In this document: piece after piece, positions 17,330 to 26,070 of the stretch
Layout: each line of letters begins with the position of its first letter
Numbering within the stretch: position 1 is the first letter of the stretch
Made by a program: the position numbers and the translations under genes
Origin: Neolewinella agarilytica
GTDB lineage: Bacteria; Bacteroidota; Bacteroidia; Chitinophagales; Saprospiraceae
NCBI RefSeq assembly: GCF_900110645.1
Contig: NZ_FOFB01000025.1
Location: 26,359 to 90,358 of the forward strand
Direction of reading: 5' to 3'
DNA: 64,000 nucleotides
Notes under the pieces: generated by a model
Told to the model about the DNA's origin: nothing
Databases searched by the model: none
The model's input: the letters and a program-made list of their open reading frames with translations, nothing else

Positions 17330-17367
17330 AGTCAGGGGTATTATTCGTGTTAAAACGGAGCCACTCC

Positions 17368-19152
17368 TCAGCGATCCATAAGCTGTAACAGCCCGTTACT
17401 GAGAATATCTAACTCATCATTGTTCAGGGGATGATGGCCCAGCAGGAGCGCCTGAACGTATAAAATCTCTATTTCCAGTTTGAGGTCGCCCGTTTTGGCT
17501 GCCAGCCGCTGAATCAGCGGATGACGGTAGTTCAGGCATAATTGAGAATTGGAAACGGAAGGAACGCTCCCCGACAGGCTATCTAGCATCGACGCGAAAG
17601 TATCCGTCGCAATTTCTCTTGACTTCTTAATGGACCGGTTAAAGTTCGTCCGGTCGTCCATGTAGTAGATCGTTGGCACGTTAGCGGGCTCGAACTTTCG
17701 CAAGACCGCCTGACACTGAAACCGGTGGAGAGCAGCGTCCGCCTGCTGCAGAAAGTCAAACGTGGCCTCTCTCTCCGCTACCGTCAGGTCTTCAAAGTGC
17801 TGGATAAAGTGACTGGTATTCACCGCCTGAACGGGAATACGGTTGCGTTGCCCGTACTTTGCCACCAACTGGTTATCGTAGAGGTAGCCGCTACAGACTA
17901 CAAGCTGTTTTTGCGCACTGGCTACTCCTACTAATTGGCGGTATTCGTCCAGGTCCGGTACGTGGCGAAGTGTGTCCGTCTGCCGTGCTACTTCAGGCAA
18001 AAGCATTTCCCCGTAGGTCGTCTTGAACGGCAGGTGATCAACGATAACGTCGAAGAATTCATCATCGTGCAGGGCCAATCCCTTCAGGGTAGCCAGGTGA
18101 ATGGAAATGAGCTGCCGCATCCGGTCGGGGCGGTTAGCCGCTAATCCCTTGAGGTAGTTCTTCAGGGCATCACCCAATTCCTGCCGCGTTTGCTTCAGGT
18201 ATTCGTCCTCGTAGAAAGATTCGCGGCTGGCCGTTGGGCGAAGGTTGCCCGTATTGATGATACACTTAACGAAAAAGGCCCAGTCGGGCAGCACGTTATC
18301 GATCTTCTCCGAGATCAGCATTCGCTTCAGGTAGACCTTGTGCGTCGTCTTCTCGGCGGGGTTGGGAGCATAAGGCAGAATGTAGGCTACGCCCCGGGTT
18401 GTACCGTCCGATGTACGGAGTGGGACAGCATCGAAGAACTGGGTCCGGAATTGCTCGATGCCGTAGCGACCGAGCTCATCGCTCGACACCAGGTCATTCA
18501 TAAAGGGTGCATCTCCGGCATTGAGCGGCGTCGCTTCTTCCGCAAAGTGAATCGGGAAGGGCAGAAGATCACCGTAGTACTTCACCAGCTTACGGAGAAA
18601 TTCCGCCTGGAAGAATTTCTCTACCCCCGCTTTCTGGCGGAGGTAAACCCTCGTCCCGGGCTCCAGCTCGAGATCCAGCTGACGAATTTTATAGGAGCCA
18701 TCCGCATTGCCCCTCCATTCCAGTGCGGAGCCGCCCTTAGCACTGCGGGTGACCATCACGATCTCATCAGTGATCATAAAACAGGAAAGCAGCCCGATGC
18801 CAAACTGCCCGATAAAGTCCTCACGGGAAGTCACTTCATTGACGGTCTTCTTGGAACTGGAGCCAATACTGGAAAGGAAAAGATGGACCTCCTCCTCCGT
18901 CAGCCCTACCCCATTATCTTCAAAAATGATCTGCGCCGGACTGTCCCCGTCTCCGGGAATCAAATCAAGGCGCACCTGCCCCACAAAGCCGTCTTCAATT
19001 TTTTGGCGGGCGGTGATGGCATCCGTAGCGTTTTGCAGGAGTTCCCGCAGGAAGACTTTTTCTTCGCTGTACAAGTGGTTAGCCAGGATATCAATGATAC
19101 CGGCGAGATTTACCTGGAAGTTGAAACTGGAATCAGCAGGGGTGTTAGGCAT
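17368..19152 (-). CDS. HSP90 family ATPase chaperone, short form (594 aa)
   Basis: The GHKL ATPase domain is intact: ELLQNATDAI (E and N of the Bergerat fold), IIFEDNGVGL (DNGxG) and IGQFGIGLLSCFMI (GxFGxG lid). The middle domain includes the client/ATP-contact segment TASRESFYED. The C-terminal domain is shorter and diverged compared with E. coli HtpG, and no MEEVD-like end exists. It should be a cytoplasmic homodimeric chaperone. This short HSP90 type differs from housekeeping HtpG, so a separate htpG may exist elsewhere. It is the first gene of a two-gene operon with the TPR-like protein downstream. Confidence 0.88.
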   Translation of the reverse strand: MPNTPADSSFNFQVNLAGIIDILANHLYSEEKVFLRELLQNATDAITARQKIEDGFVGQVRLDLIPGDGDSPAQIIFEDNGVGLTEEEVHLFLSSIGSSSKKTVNEVTSREDFIGQFGIGLLSCFMITDEIVMVTRSAKGGSALEWRGNADGSYKIRQLDLELEPGTRVYLRQKAGVEKFFQAEFLRKLVKYYGDLLPFPIHFAEEATPLNAGDAPFMNDLVSSDELGRYGIEQFRTQFFDAVPLRTSDGTTRGVAYILPYAPNPAEKTTHKVYLKRMLISEKIDNVLPDWAFFVKCIINTGNLRPTASRESFYEDEYLKQTRQELGDALKNYLKGLAANRPDRMRQLISIHLATLKGLALHDDEFFDVIVDHLPFKTTYGEMLLPEVARQTDTLRHVPDLDEYRQLVGVASAQKQLVVCSGYLYDNQLVAKYGQRNRIPVQAVNTSHFIQHFEDLTVAEREATFDFLQQADAALHRFQCQAVLRKFEPANVPTIYYMDDRTNFNRSIKKSREIATDTFASMLDSLSGSVPSVSNSQLCLNYRHPLIQRLAAKTGDLKLEIEILYVQALLLGHHPLNNDELDILSNGLLQLMDR

Positions 19153-19296
19153 AGCGGGAGGTTAATGGCTGCAAAATAACGCTCCTCGGGGAAAACTAGT
19201 TGCGCCCGGCGTACGCGCTATAAATTCGTAGCGTGGCTGGAAGCCGCTGCGGCCGGTCGCTGCGGGAAGCAACTTACACCGCTCCAAAAACAATCT

Positions 19297-19319
19297 TTGC
19301 ACCTGCGTATGCGCCCTAC
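19297..19319 (+). repeat. Dispersed GCACCTGCG element, single copy
   Basis: TTGCACCTGCGTATGCGCC matches the dispersed family. It overlaps the last codon region of the minus-strand glycosyltransferase gene, whose stop codon is at 19316. Confidence 0.65.
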
Positions 19320-20026
19320 CCTAACCGCAGACCAAACTTCACAATACAGTAGATCGCCCGTACCCCATCTCGCCAACCAATCTTTTTACCCTCCTCGTAG
19401 GTGCGGCCGTAGTAACTGATGCCTACTTCATAAATACGGACGTTTTTGATGCGGCTGATCTTCGCCGTCACCTCGGGCTCAAAGCCAAACCGCTTTTCCT
19501 TCAAGGTCAGTGATTGAATCATCTCCCGGCGAAAAAGCTTGTAGCAGGTTTCCATATCCGTCAGGTTCAGGTTGGTGAACATATTGGAGAGAGTCGTGAG
19601 GAACTTGTTCCCGATCGTGTGCCAGAAGAAGAGGATCCGGTGCGGCTTGCTGCCCATGAAACGGCTGCCGTAGACCACGTCCGCAAAGCCCGCCAGCACG
19701 GGCTTCAGCAAGTCGTTATACTCCTCCGGGTCGTACTCCAGGTCAGCGTCCTGAATGATGAGATACTCGCCGGTGGCCCGGGCAATGCCCGTGTGCAACG
19801 CCGCTCCCTTGCCCTTATTTACCTCGTGGGCGAAGTATTGAATATTCAGTTCCGGATTAGCCTGCTGGTAGCGGGCTACGGCGCCCGCCGTATCGTCCGA
19901 CGAGCAGTCGTTGACAATGATGATCTCCTTAGTCAGCCCGCCGATCAACTCTACATCCCGGACTTTATCCAGAATCAGGTGAATAGTGCGTTCCTCGTTG
20001 TAGGCGGGGATGATGATGGAGAGCAT
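19316..20026 (-). CDS. Glycosyltransferase family 2 (polyprenyl-phosphate sugar transferase type)
   Basis: A 236-residue GT-A fold enzyme. The N-terminus [15 protein letters not shown] is the nucleotide-sugar binding start, [13 protein letters not shown] follows, and the metal-binding DxD motif is in [14 protein letters not shown]. The C-terminal part ([26 protein letters not shown]) matches dolichol/undecaprenyl-phosphate mannosyl- or glucosyltransferase-like proteins, which load a sugar from a nucleotide donor onto a polyprenyl phosphate at the inner membrane. There are no transmembrane helices, as in DPM1-like forms. The sugar and acceptor cannot be read from the sequence. Confidence 0.88.
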   Translation of the reverse strand: MLSIIIPAYNEERTIHLILDKVRDVELIGGLTKEIIIVNDCSSDDTAGAVARYQQANPELNIQYFAHEVNKGKGAALHTGIARATGEYLIIQDADLEYDPEEYNDLLKPVLAGFADVVYGSRFMGSKPHRILFFWHTIGNKFLTTLSNMFTNLNLTDMETCYKLFRREMIQSLTLKEKRFGFEPEVTAKISRIKNVRIYEVGISYYGRTYEEGKKIGWRDGVRAIYCIVKFGLRLG

Positions 20027-20126
20027 AAATAAGCTGGTTTTCTCTGGTCTTTTTTACGGGGTCGTAAAGGTACAATTCAGATATTGTCCGGTCTGGCTAC
20101 CTTCAGGGCAGCAAATTTCTATAGCC

Positions 20127-20564
20127 ATGATTCCTTTTCTCTCCATAACGTTGTTCGCCGTTTTCGCTTTCCTTTCCGGAATGCACTTTTACTGGGTCGC
20201 CGGCGGGCGCCGGGCACTGGATGGAGCCATGCTTCCGGAAATGTGGGAGCAGGTAATGCGCCCGGAGCGGCAGTGGAGTTTCCGGCTGATGACACTGGTA
20301 GTAGCTATCGGTCTGGGCCTGATGGCTTACCTGATGCTGAGTTACTGGAAAGGGGATATTCCGGCACTTCTCCTGCCCTACCGCCCCTGGATCACCCTGG
20401 GTGTTGCCGCTATTTTCACGATCCGGGCAGTCGGGGATTTCAAAAAGGTCGGGCTCTTTCAGCGGGGGCAAACCGGTATCTTTGCAGAGCGGGACAAGGC
20501 GATTTACAGTCCGCTTTGTGTAGTACTCGCAGTGGGAAGTTTTTTGCTTTGGTGGTTAGGATGA
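20127..20564 (+). CDS. DUF3995 domain membrane protein
   Basis: A 145-residue protein with four hydrophobic helices and the DUF3995 hallmark near the N-terminus (FLSGMHFYWVAGGRRALDGA). A conserved-looking loop, AVGDFKKVGLF, precedes the last helix, which ends LLWWLG. Function is unknown. The ATG at 20127 is chosen because the first helix starts directly after it; upstream in-frame codons run back into the divergent glycosyltransferase gene. Confidence 0.82.
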   Translation: MIPFLSITLFAVFAFLSGMHFYWVAGGRRALDGAMLPEMWEQVMRPERQWSFRLMTLVVAIGLGLMAYLMLSYWKGDIPALLLPYRPWITLGVAAIFTIRAVGDFKKVGLFQRGQTGIFAERDKAIYSPLCVVLAVGSFLLWWLG

Positions 20565-20630
20565 CCAGGGAGAATATGGGCGACGGCGCGCAGGTGCAGT
20601 GGAAGGTCCCTCCCTCCAATGCTAACCGCA
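20565..20630. repeat. GCACCTGCG element after the DUF3995 gene
   Basis: GGCGCGCAGGTGCAG (about 20585-20599) is a reverse-orientation copy of the dispersed element, lying 20 bases after the stop codon. No inverted partner is seen. Confidence 0.6.
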
Positions 20631-20665
20631 CAGAAAAAGCCCCTGACACATATTGATCAGGGGCT
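20631..20665 (-). terminator. Intrinsic terminator (minus strand)
   Basis: AGCCCCTGA (20638-20646) and TCAGGGGCT (20657-20665) form a perfect 9-bp stem. On the minus strand it is followed by TTTTTCTG. It is the second of two minus-strand terminators here. Confidence 0.75.
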
Positions 20666-20757
20666 GCCAGAAATGAATGGGATTAAATGAGAACTTATAC
20701 CTTACCGCTACTTACGTAAAAGTTCATACGGGTGGATTCACCTCCTCTGCTTTTTGC

Positions 20758-20795
20758 AAAAAAAGCCCCCACTGCAGCTGACTACAATGGGGGGC
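20758..20795 (-). terminator. Intrinsic terminator of the DUF4382 gene (minus strand)
   Basis: GCCCCC (20765-20770) and GGGGGGC (20789-20795) form a GC stem. On the minus strand a TTTTTTT run follows. It lies 40 bases beyond the stop codon at 20835. A second terminator 100 bases further on either backs it up or ends a small separate transcript. Confidence 0.8.
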
Positions 20796-20834
20796 GGATT
20801 AGACTTTCCGTTGGCCGGATAGCCGTCACTTTCC

Positions 20835-21788
20835 TTAAGGAAGCAGTGACAGCAGTGTCAGGTTTATGGTGGTGGAAGCCTGAGCGCTGACCTGAACCCC
20901 GGACAAGCTCAGAGAGCCAAAGGCATTGAGCACAAAGCTACCTTTCAGCGCTGTTTCTCCGTCACCATCTTCGTCTTCGTAGGCAACGGCAACGAGCTCA
21001 TAGTTGCCGGCCGGGAGGAAATTAAATTCATAGTCACCGCTTGCGGATAACCTCGTGGAAGCAACAGCGTTTAGGAACAGTTCATCATCACTGTCTCCTT
21101 CTCTTTCTGCAGCGGTGTAAGTATTGGCGGCGTAGGCGTAAATAACCACCTCGGTGTCTTCACCGGAGTTGTTAGTGACCGAACCGCTTAGCGTACCAGT
21201 GCTCTCCCGCTCTACGAACCGCAGGCTGCTCTCCAGACGGTTTTCGGCGGCGAAGGCGTAGGGGCGGGCGGCATCGTCCGTCCGGACGAGTGCCTTGCGC
21301 AGGTCAAAATCGATGACCGTAGCCAGGTTACCGCCCTGGGTGATGGTGAACCCTGAGTTGGCGGCCTCCAGGCTGCCATCTCCGACGACCTCCAGGGCGA
21401 CCTTGGCATTGTCAGCGGTAAGCACGTAACAGCCAGGCCCACCGGAATTGGTGGCATCGTTAGCGTCGTCCAGAACGATTTCAACGGAATTGTAGGCTTT
21501 GGCCTCTACGTCGGCGTTGGCAATCATTTCCGTTACGCCGTTTTGCAGAGCGGAGAGCTCTACCGTAGTGCGGGAGAAACCGGAAACGGAAGCGCCGTCC
21601 AGTTTTACGTCAGCTACCGTAACGAAGACCGCGCTGACGTTAGGGTCATCTACCGGGGCATCGGTTAACTCAAGGGAGAAGCGTCCTTCGCTGGTGGAGA
21701 CGACAACGTCGTCATCTTCACAACTGAACAGTACGGACACAAGGAGGAGGCACGCGGCGAAGCGTGTGAAAATGAAATTTGCGTTCAT
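20835..21788 (-). CDS. DUF4382 domain lipoprotein
   Basis: A 317-residue lipoprotein (signal FAACLLLVSVLFSC, cysteine at residue 23, then the acidic EDDDVV that often marks surface export in Bacteroidota). The DUF4382 domain follows (GRFSLELTDAPVDDPNVSAVFVTVADV, then YNSVEIVLDD). The C-terminal part (about residues 195-317) resembles a carboxypeptidase-regulatory/SdrD-like beta sandwich (GTLSGSV, then YEFNFLPAGNYELVAVAYEDEDGDG). It is probably an envelope or surface protein of unknown role, with its own terminator. Confidence 0.85.
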   Translation of the reverse strand: MNANFIFTRFAACLLLVSVLFSCEDDDVVVSTSEGRFSLELTDAPVDDPNVSAVFVTVADVKLDGASVSGFSRTTVELSALQNGVTEMIANADVEAKAYNSVEIVLDDANDATNSGGPGCYVLTADNAKVALEVVGDGSLEAANSGFTITQGGNLATVIDFDLRKALVRTDDAARPYAFAAENRLESSLRFVERESTGTLSGSVTNNSGEDTEVVIYAYAANTYTAAEREGDSDDELFLNAVASTRLSASGDYEFNFLPAGNYELVAVAYEDEDGDGETALKGSFVLNAFGSLSLSGVQVSAQASTTINLTLLSLLP

Positions 21789-22239
21789 GATAATGGATTA
21801 AATTGGTTTTACCGGCGACTGGTGCAAAAGTGACCGGCTTTGAAAAAATCAGAAACCTAAGTTTAGAATTTGGGTGTGGTTATAAAATGTTATTCTTAGC
21901 GTCACCAGAACGAAGAGCGTTTACACAAATTACCCGGCGACCGGTTTTTTTTGGCAACGCAAGCTGGCCGGAACAGGTTCGCTGCCCGGCTAACGCTCTT
22001 TATTTTCGGCTACGGAGCTTTTTTTGACGGGCCTGCCTGCCTGCACCAATGAACAATCTTAATGGTGATGTATTATCACACTTTAGCCAGTCAGGAAGCC
22101 AGTTGGTGCAGGCAACAAAAGCGGCCATCAAATTGTCTTCTCCAGAATCCTCAGAGATAAGGCATCCTACTGTCTACCGTCTACAAAACTACCGCTCTAC
22201 CCTTCTACTGTCTACCGTCTACCAAACTACCGTCTACAT
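21789..22239. other. Intergenic region with heptamer-type CTACC repeats at its end
   Basis: The first 380 bases hold no convincing gene; a T-run follows a weak stem near 21990-22026. From 22167 to 22237 the plus strand consists of tandem, imperfect 7-base units of the CTACCGT / CTACCAAA type and runs right up to the ATG at 22240. This is the same G-poor leader type seen before the coxIII, DUF2256 and uxaC genes. Confidence 0.7.
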
Positions 22240-23925
22240 ATGTCCCGTACCCGCGCTCAAGAATCCCGTACCGCCGTTCAACGTCTTTACATTGCTATGC
22301 GTCACTTGCTGATTCGTGGCAGCTACAAGCCCGGTGGCATGAGCGGTAAGACGCTGATGGATAACCTGATGGTGCTACGTCCGGAAATCTACGGTTCTAT
22401 TGCTGACGACGAGAAGGTAGAGCTCAACGGCCTGCACTACATTTTTACCCGGCTGCCGAAGGGGATTGAAGAATGCCGCTTCGTGAAACTCATTACCCGG
22501 GAAGGCTATGAAAACAGCCACTTCGAGCCCATCATTGCACCTGCGCGCCGTCGCTCTGCCTATCGCATTGATGATAATGAGATGTACATCGAGATGACGC
22601 GGGGGCGCTCTGACATCTATGATATTCTGACCCACCTCACCTTTCTCTACGCCGAGGCCAATAAGATTTACCAGAACAGCCTTGACAGCAAAGATCGCCC
22701 TAAACGGGAATGGGGGCTACTGGAAGACATTGTACTGAACAAAAAGAAAAACAGCCCCGCCAAGGTGGAGACGGCCTACACTTATCTGAGCACGTTACTG
22801 GGCCGCACCTATGATGAGGTCGTCAACGCCTGCGAGCGCTTCGCCGCCGTCGATGAGGTGAACTCACTCTTCCACATCACCTACTGGCTTGGTCGCCTGG
22901 CCAAAGAAGAATCCGAGCACGACCACGACCGGGAAATTTCCTTCAGCAACACCCTCCGGGAGTATACCGGGCACCACTACTATGGAGAGCAGTGGGCGCT
23001 CAACATTAAAGCGGCCTTGCTGAAGCATAAGCTGATCGAGCGCCCCATTCACATTATCAGCGCCAACTTACACAGCGTGGCGAACAGCCTGTTCGGTGCC
23101 GCAGCCTTATCTCCAAAACTAAAAAAGCATAAGGGCCTCTTTGAATTCGCCAGAGCCATGAGCCAGCAGGAATTCAAGCATTTGCGCCCCGAAGTGTTTA
23201 AGGTAGCCCGGGAAAACGGCTTAATCGACGTAGCGGACCAAAGCGGCACCAACCTGGGCGTTCAACTCTTTGACACCGCGGCCTTTGACCCCAAGGTCAT
23301 CGCTCCGGAGCTAAACTTCAGCCCCGCGAAAAACCCCGATCAGGCCCCCGTCTTGCTCGTGATGGATTACCCCTTCGGCGAGCAAGCTTACGAGGCGATG
23401 GATGAGCTCCTGCGCCCCTACCATGATCTTACCACGGGCAGAGTCTACGACATGCCCGTTGAAAGCATTAACGTGATGGGTAAAGCCGGTATTCTGGAAG
23501 GGAAAAAGGGCGACATCATGGTGCCCGATGCGCACATCTTTGAAGGTACGGCGGATAACTACCCGTTCAAAAACGACTTTACCGTCGAAGATTTTACCGA
23601 CGAAGGCCTCGATGTATACGCCGGCCCCATGGTTACCGTGTTGGGCACCAGCTTGCAGAACATTCCGATTCTGGATTACTTCCTCACCAGCAGCTGGAAA
23701 GCTTCGGGCCTGGAAATGGAAGGCGCGCACTATCAGAAAGCCATCCAGGCCGCTACGCATATCCGCAAGTCCGTCAACCCTGACCTAAAGCTCCGCTATG
23801 CCTACTACGCCAGTGATAATCCGCTGGTGACCGGTCATACGCTCGCCTCCGGCTCGCTGGGAGTTGATGGCGTAAAGCCGGCATACTTGATTACGGTGCG
23901 GATATTGGAGCGGATACTCGCTTAG
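22240..23925 (+). CDS. DUF6909-like protein with nucleoside-phosphorylase-like C-terminus
   Basis: A 561-residue soluble protein. The N-terminal half is helical (RTRAQESRTAVQRLYIAMRHLL). The C-terminal half (about 350-561) has features reminiscent of the purine/uridine phosphorylase fold: PVLLVMDYPFGEQAYEAMDE, then ASGLEMEGAHYQKAIQAA, similar to the MEGA signature at the phosphorylase active site. I believe this is the Bacteroidota family DUF6909, which has no proven function; the phosphorylase link is inference from motif shape. The 5' leader is made of CTACC repeats. The gene converges on the Uma2 gene with 13 bases between stops. Confidence 0.65.
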   Translation: MSRTRAQESRTAVQRLYIAMRHLLIRGSYKPGGMSGKTLMDNLMVLRPEIYGSIADDEKVELNGLHYIFTRLPKGIEECRFVKLITREGYENSHFEPIIAPARRRSAYRIDDNEMYIEMTRGRSDIYDILTHLTFLYAEANKIYQNSLDSKDRPKREWGLLEDIVLNKKKNSPAKVETAYTYLSTLLGRTYDEVVNACERFAAVDEVNSLFHITYWLGRLAKEESEHDHDREISFSNTLREYTGHHYYGEQWALNIKAALLKHKLIERPIHIISANLHSVANSLFGAAALSPKLKKHKGLFEFARAMSQQEFKHLRPEVFKVARENGLIDVADQSGTNLGVQLFDTAAFDPKVIAPELNFSPAKNPDQAPVLLVMDYPFGEQAYEAMDELLRPYHDLTTGRVYDMPVESINVMGKAGILEGKKGDIMVPDAHIFEGTADNYPFKNDFTVEDFTDEGLDVYAGPMVTVLGTSLQNIPILDYFLTSSWKASGLEMEGAHYQKAIQAATHIRKSVNPDLKLRYAYYASDNPLVTGHTLASGSLGVDGVKPAYLITVRILERILA

Positions 23926-23938
23926 CGTAAAGCTCCGT

Positions 23939-24556
23939 TTATTCCTCTTCCCACTTAGACCGTGGCAGCACGTTGCCAACTGCAAACGAGCCCAATAGCG
24001 GGCTATCGAACGTTTCATCACGAGAGAAGAACACAATGCTTTCGTACCCCTCCTTTTCGGTGGGTTCGGTATGCAGTTCCAGGTGATGGTCAATCAGATT
24101 GATGATCCAGTACTCCTGGATTCCGTAAGAGGCGTAGAGCTTAGCTTTTGGACCACGATCGCGGCCTAGCGTAGAATCGGCTACTTCGACGATCAGTCTG
24201 ACGTCTTCTGGCTGCGGTCTTTTTTTGCGAAACCGATGCTTCATTTTACGGGCCAGCACGTAATCTGGCTCAGGCATACTGTGAAGTGGAAAGGCTACGG
24301 GTTGCTCCTGGCGGCAGATGTACTTCTTTCCATAATTCGTTATCATGAAGTAATTCATCTCTTGCAACACAAAAGAATGTGACGCACCAATCGGACTCAT
24401 ATCAACAATTTTTCCAAAAAGCAACTCTACCTTATCTGTGTCCCCCAGCACTCCTGACTCAATCATCATTTCGTACTGCTCCAACGTCCAGGTGTGCTGA
24501 TTCAGGATCAGTTCCGTTTCATCCAATACCGGAATGGGCAAATTTTGCACAGTCAT
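23939..24556 (-). CDS. Uma2 family (DUF820) PD-(D/E)XK endonuclease-like protein
   Basis: A 205-residue protein from the ATG at 24556; a longer in-frame start exists but adds only repeat-flank sequence. Uma2 marks are TLEQYEMMIESGVLGDTDKVELL near the N-terminus, then EPDYVLARK, the nuclease core LIVEVADSTLGRDRGPKAKLYASYGIQEYWIINL (the E and K positions are present) and ELHTEP. Uma2 proteins are restriction-fold nucleases expanded in cyanobacteria and Bacteroidota; their biological role is unclear. No partner gene is visible. Confidence 0.88.
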   Translation of the reverse strand: MTVQNLPIPVLDETELILNQHTWTLEQYEMMIESGVLGDTDKVELLFGKIVDMSPIGASHSFVLQEMNYFMITNYGKKYICRQEQPVAFPLHSMPEPDYVLARKMKHRFRKKRPQPEDVRLIVEVADSTLGRDRGPKAKLYASYGIQEYWIINLIDHHLELHTEPTEKEGYESIVFFSRDETFDSPLLGSFAVGNVLPRSKWEEE

Positions 24557-24599
24557 ATTGCTAAGATAACGTATTTTTTCGAGGGAACGTTGCACGCGG

Positions 24600-24686
24600 C
24601 AGGGCAATCACTTTTAGACAAATCAGGCCTTCGGTGCGCCCTTCGGCAAGCTCAAAAGGCCATAAGCACTAAAACCGATTGCCCTG
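24600..24686. repeat. Inverted repeat around a CTTCGGCAAGCTC motif
   Basis: CAGGGCAATC (24600-24609) and GATTGCCCTG (24677-24686) are perfect inverted copies. Between them lie GGCC...GGCC complementarity and GCGCCCTTCGGCAAGCTC, a motif also present in variant form near 7714 and 54681. Confidence 0.65.
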
Positions 24687-24735
24687 TCTCACGCGGTTAC
24701 CATCGTGTATATCACCAAATGGACATTACTACCGC

Positions 24736-25887
24736 CTACAGATACACCCACCGCTCTTCCGCATCACTTTTGATGATGGCATCGCAGATGACAAGCTCCC
24801 GCAGGCCATCTTCGAAGTTGGCGTAGAGGGTGTGCTCGTCATCGGCGGCATCGCCGGCGAGGATGGCATCGTAGAAGGCCCGGAAGCATTGCTTAAAGGT
24901 ATCGGGGAAGCCCTCGTTATGGCCACCGGGGTAGTTTACGAAAGGTGCTGGCAGGCCCTGCAGTAGGGCTGGGTCTTTCAGCAGGAATTCGCTGGCTTGG
25001 TCTCGACGACCGATGAGGAGTTCGTTCGGGCGTTCGCTGTTGAACTCGTAGGCAGCGTCGGAGGTGGCAATGTCGTAAGTCAGGCGGTTTTTGTGCCCGG
25101 CGCTGACCTGGGTGACAAAGAGTTGGCCCTTAGCGCCCCCCTTAAACTTAAGGAGGATACTGGCGCAGTCATCAGTGGTGATGTCGATGGTTTCCAGGTC
25201 CTCGTCGCGTAGCACCTCGTTATTGAAGGAGCTTACTTCGCCTTTGGGCCGGCGGCGGGTCTTGTGCACCGTCGTCAGGTCCGCCAGGATGGCTTCCACC
25301 TCGAGACCGGTGGTAAAGTGGACCAGGTCCAGCCAGTGCGTTCCGATGTCGGACACGGCACGCAGGGCGCCGCCCTGATCGGCCAGTACGCGCCAGTTGT
25401 AGTCCGTATCGTAGAGTAGCCAGTCCTGTTGGTAGCCCCCCACAACGGAGAAGATTTTTGCATCGCCTTCTTCCAGTCGCTTTTTCACCTCCAGGTTCAT
25501 GGGGTAGAAGCGAAGGTTGTAGTTGACGCCGGCCTTCAGGCCGCTCTTTTTGGCCAGTTCGACCAGTTCGATACCCTGCTCAGAGGTCATGGCCAGTGGC
25601 TTTTCGCACATGACGTGTTTTCCGGCGGCAAGGACTTGCTTCACCATCGGGTAGTGCAAAACGTTGGGCACCGCCAGGTGAATGACGTTGAGCTCATCGT
25701 CAGCTAACATAGCGTCAAAATCAGGGTAAGCGTGCTCCAGGTTGAGCTGTTGGCGGGCTTCTTCTGCTAACTCAAGCGTAGCGCTCGAAATCCCCTTAAC
25801 CCGGACGCCCAGGCGGCGAAGGCCTTCTACGTGAACGGGGCCGATGAATCCGGTGCCGGCAACGCCGGCTGTAATCGTACTGTACAT
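24736..25887 (-). CDS. Gfo/Idh/MocA family NAD(P)-dependent oxidoreductase
   Basis: A 383-residue enzyme. The Rossmann N-terminal domain starts AGVAGTGFIGPVHVEGLRRLG, and the family active-site loop is HVMCEKPLAMT with the catalytic Lys of the EKP motif. The C-terminal alpha/beta domain includes SDIGTHWLDLVHFTTG, with the usual D/H residues. It should oxidise or reduce a sugar or cyclitol in the cytoplasm; the substrate cannot be named. The family is common in sugar-acid catabolism, but this copy stands alone rather than with the hexuronate genes 8 kb away. Confidence 0.9.
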   Translation of the reverse strand: MYSTITAGVAGTGFIGPVHVEGLRRLGVRVKGISSATLELAEEARQQLNLEHAYPDFDAMLADDELNVIHLAVPNVLHYPMVKQVLAAGKHVMCEKPLAMTSEQGIELVELAKKSGLKAGVNYNLRFYPMNLEVKKRLEEGDAKIFSVVGGYQQDWLLYDTDYNWRVLADQGGALRAVSDIGTHWLDLVHFTTGLEVEAILADLTTVHKTRRRPKGEVSSFNNEVLRDEDLETIDITTDDCASILLKFKGGAKGQLFVTQVSAGHKNRLTYDIATSDAAYEFNSERPNELLIGRRDQASEFLLKDPALLQGLPAPFVNYPGGHNEGFPDTFKQCFRAFYDAILAGDAADDEHTLYANFEDGLRELVICDAIIKSDAEERWVYL

Positions 25888-25989
25888 ATTGTGTGCTTAT
25901 GGGTGGTTGGCTTGGGCAAAGGCAAGCTAGGCAAAATCGAGAACAGGAGAGAATTATTGAAGGAGGGAATTACAATAACAAAGCACTCC

Positions 25990-26050
25990 CCTCCCCTGCC
26001 TTTCCCTTCTGCGTCCTCTCCTCCCTTCCGCGTCCTTCTGCGTGAGAAAA
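25990..26050 (-). repeat. CGCAGAAGGACGC dispersed repeat, reverse copy
   Basis: Read on the minus strand this is TCACGCAGAAGGACGCGG, then GAGGAGAGGACGCAGAAGGG. It is the same element type as the two copies at 2355-2460 and lies just after the stop of the oxidoreductase-neighbouring DUF4349 gene. Confidence 0.7.
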
Positions 26051-26070
26051 CCCCAGGGCAAGCAGCGAAC

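Noticed and set aside
18190..19179. 329-codon plus-strand frame opposite the HSP90 gene
   Set aside because: It is antisense to clear HSP90 motifs, and its translation has no domain character.
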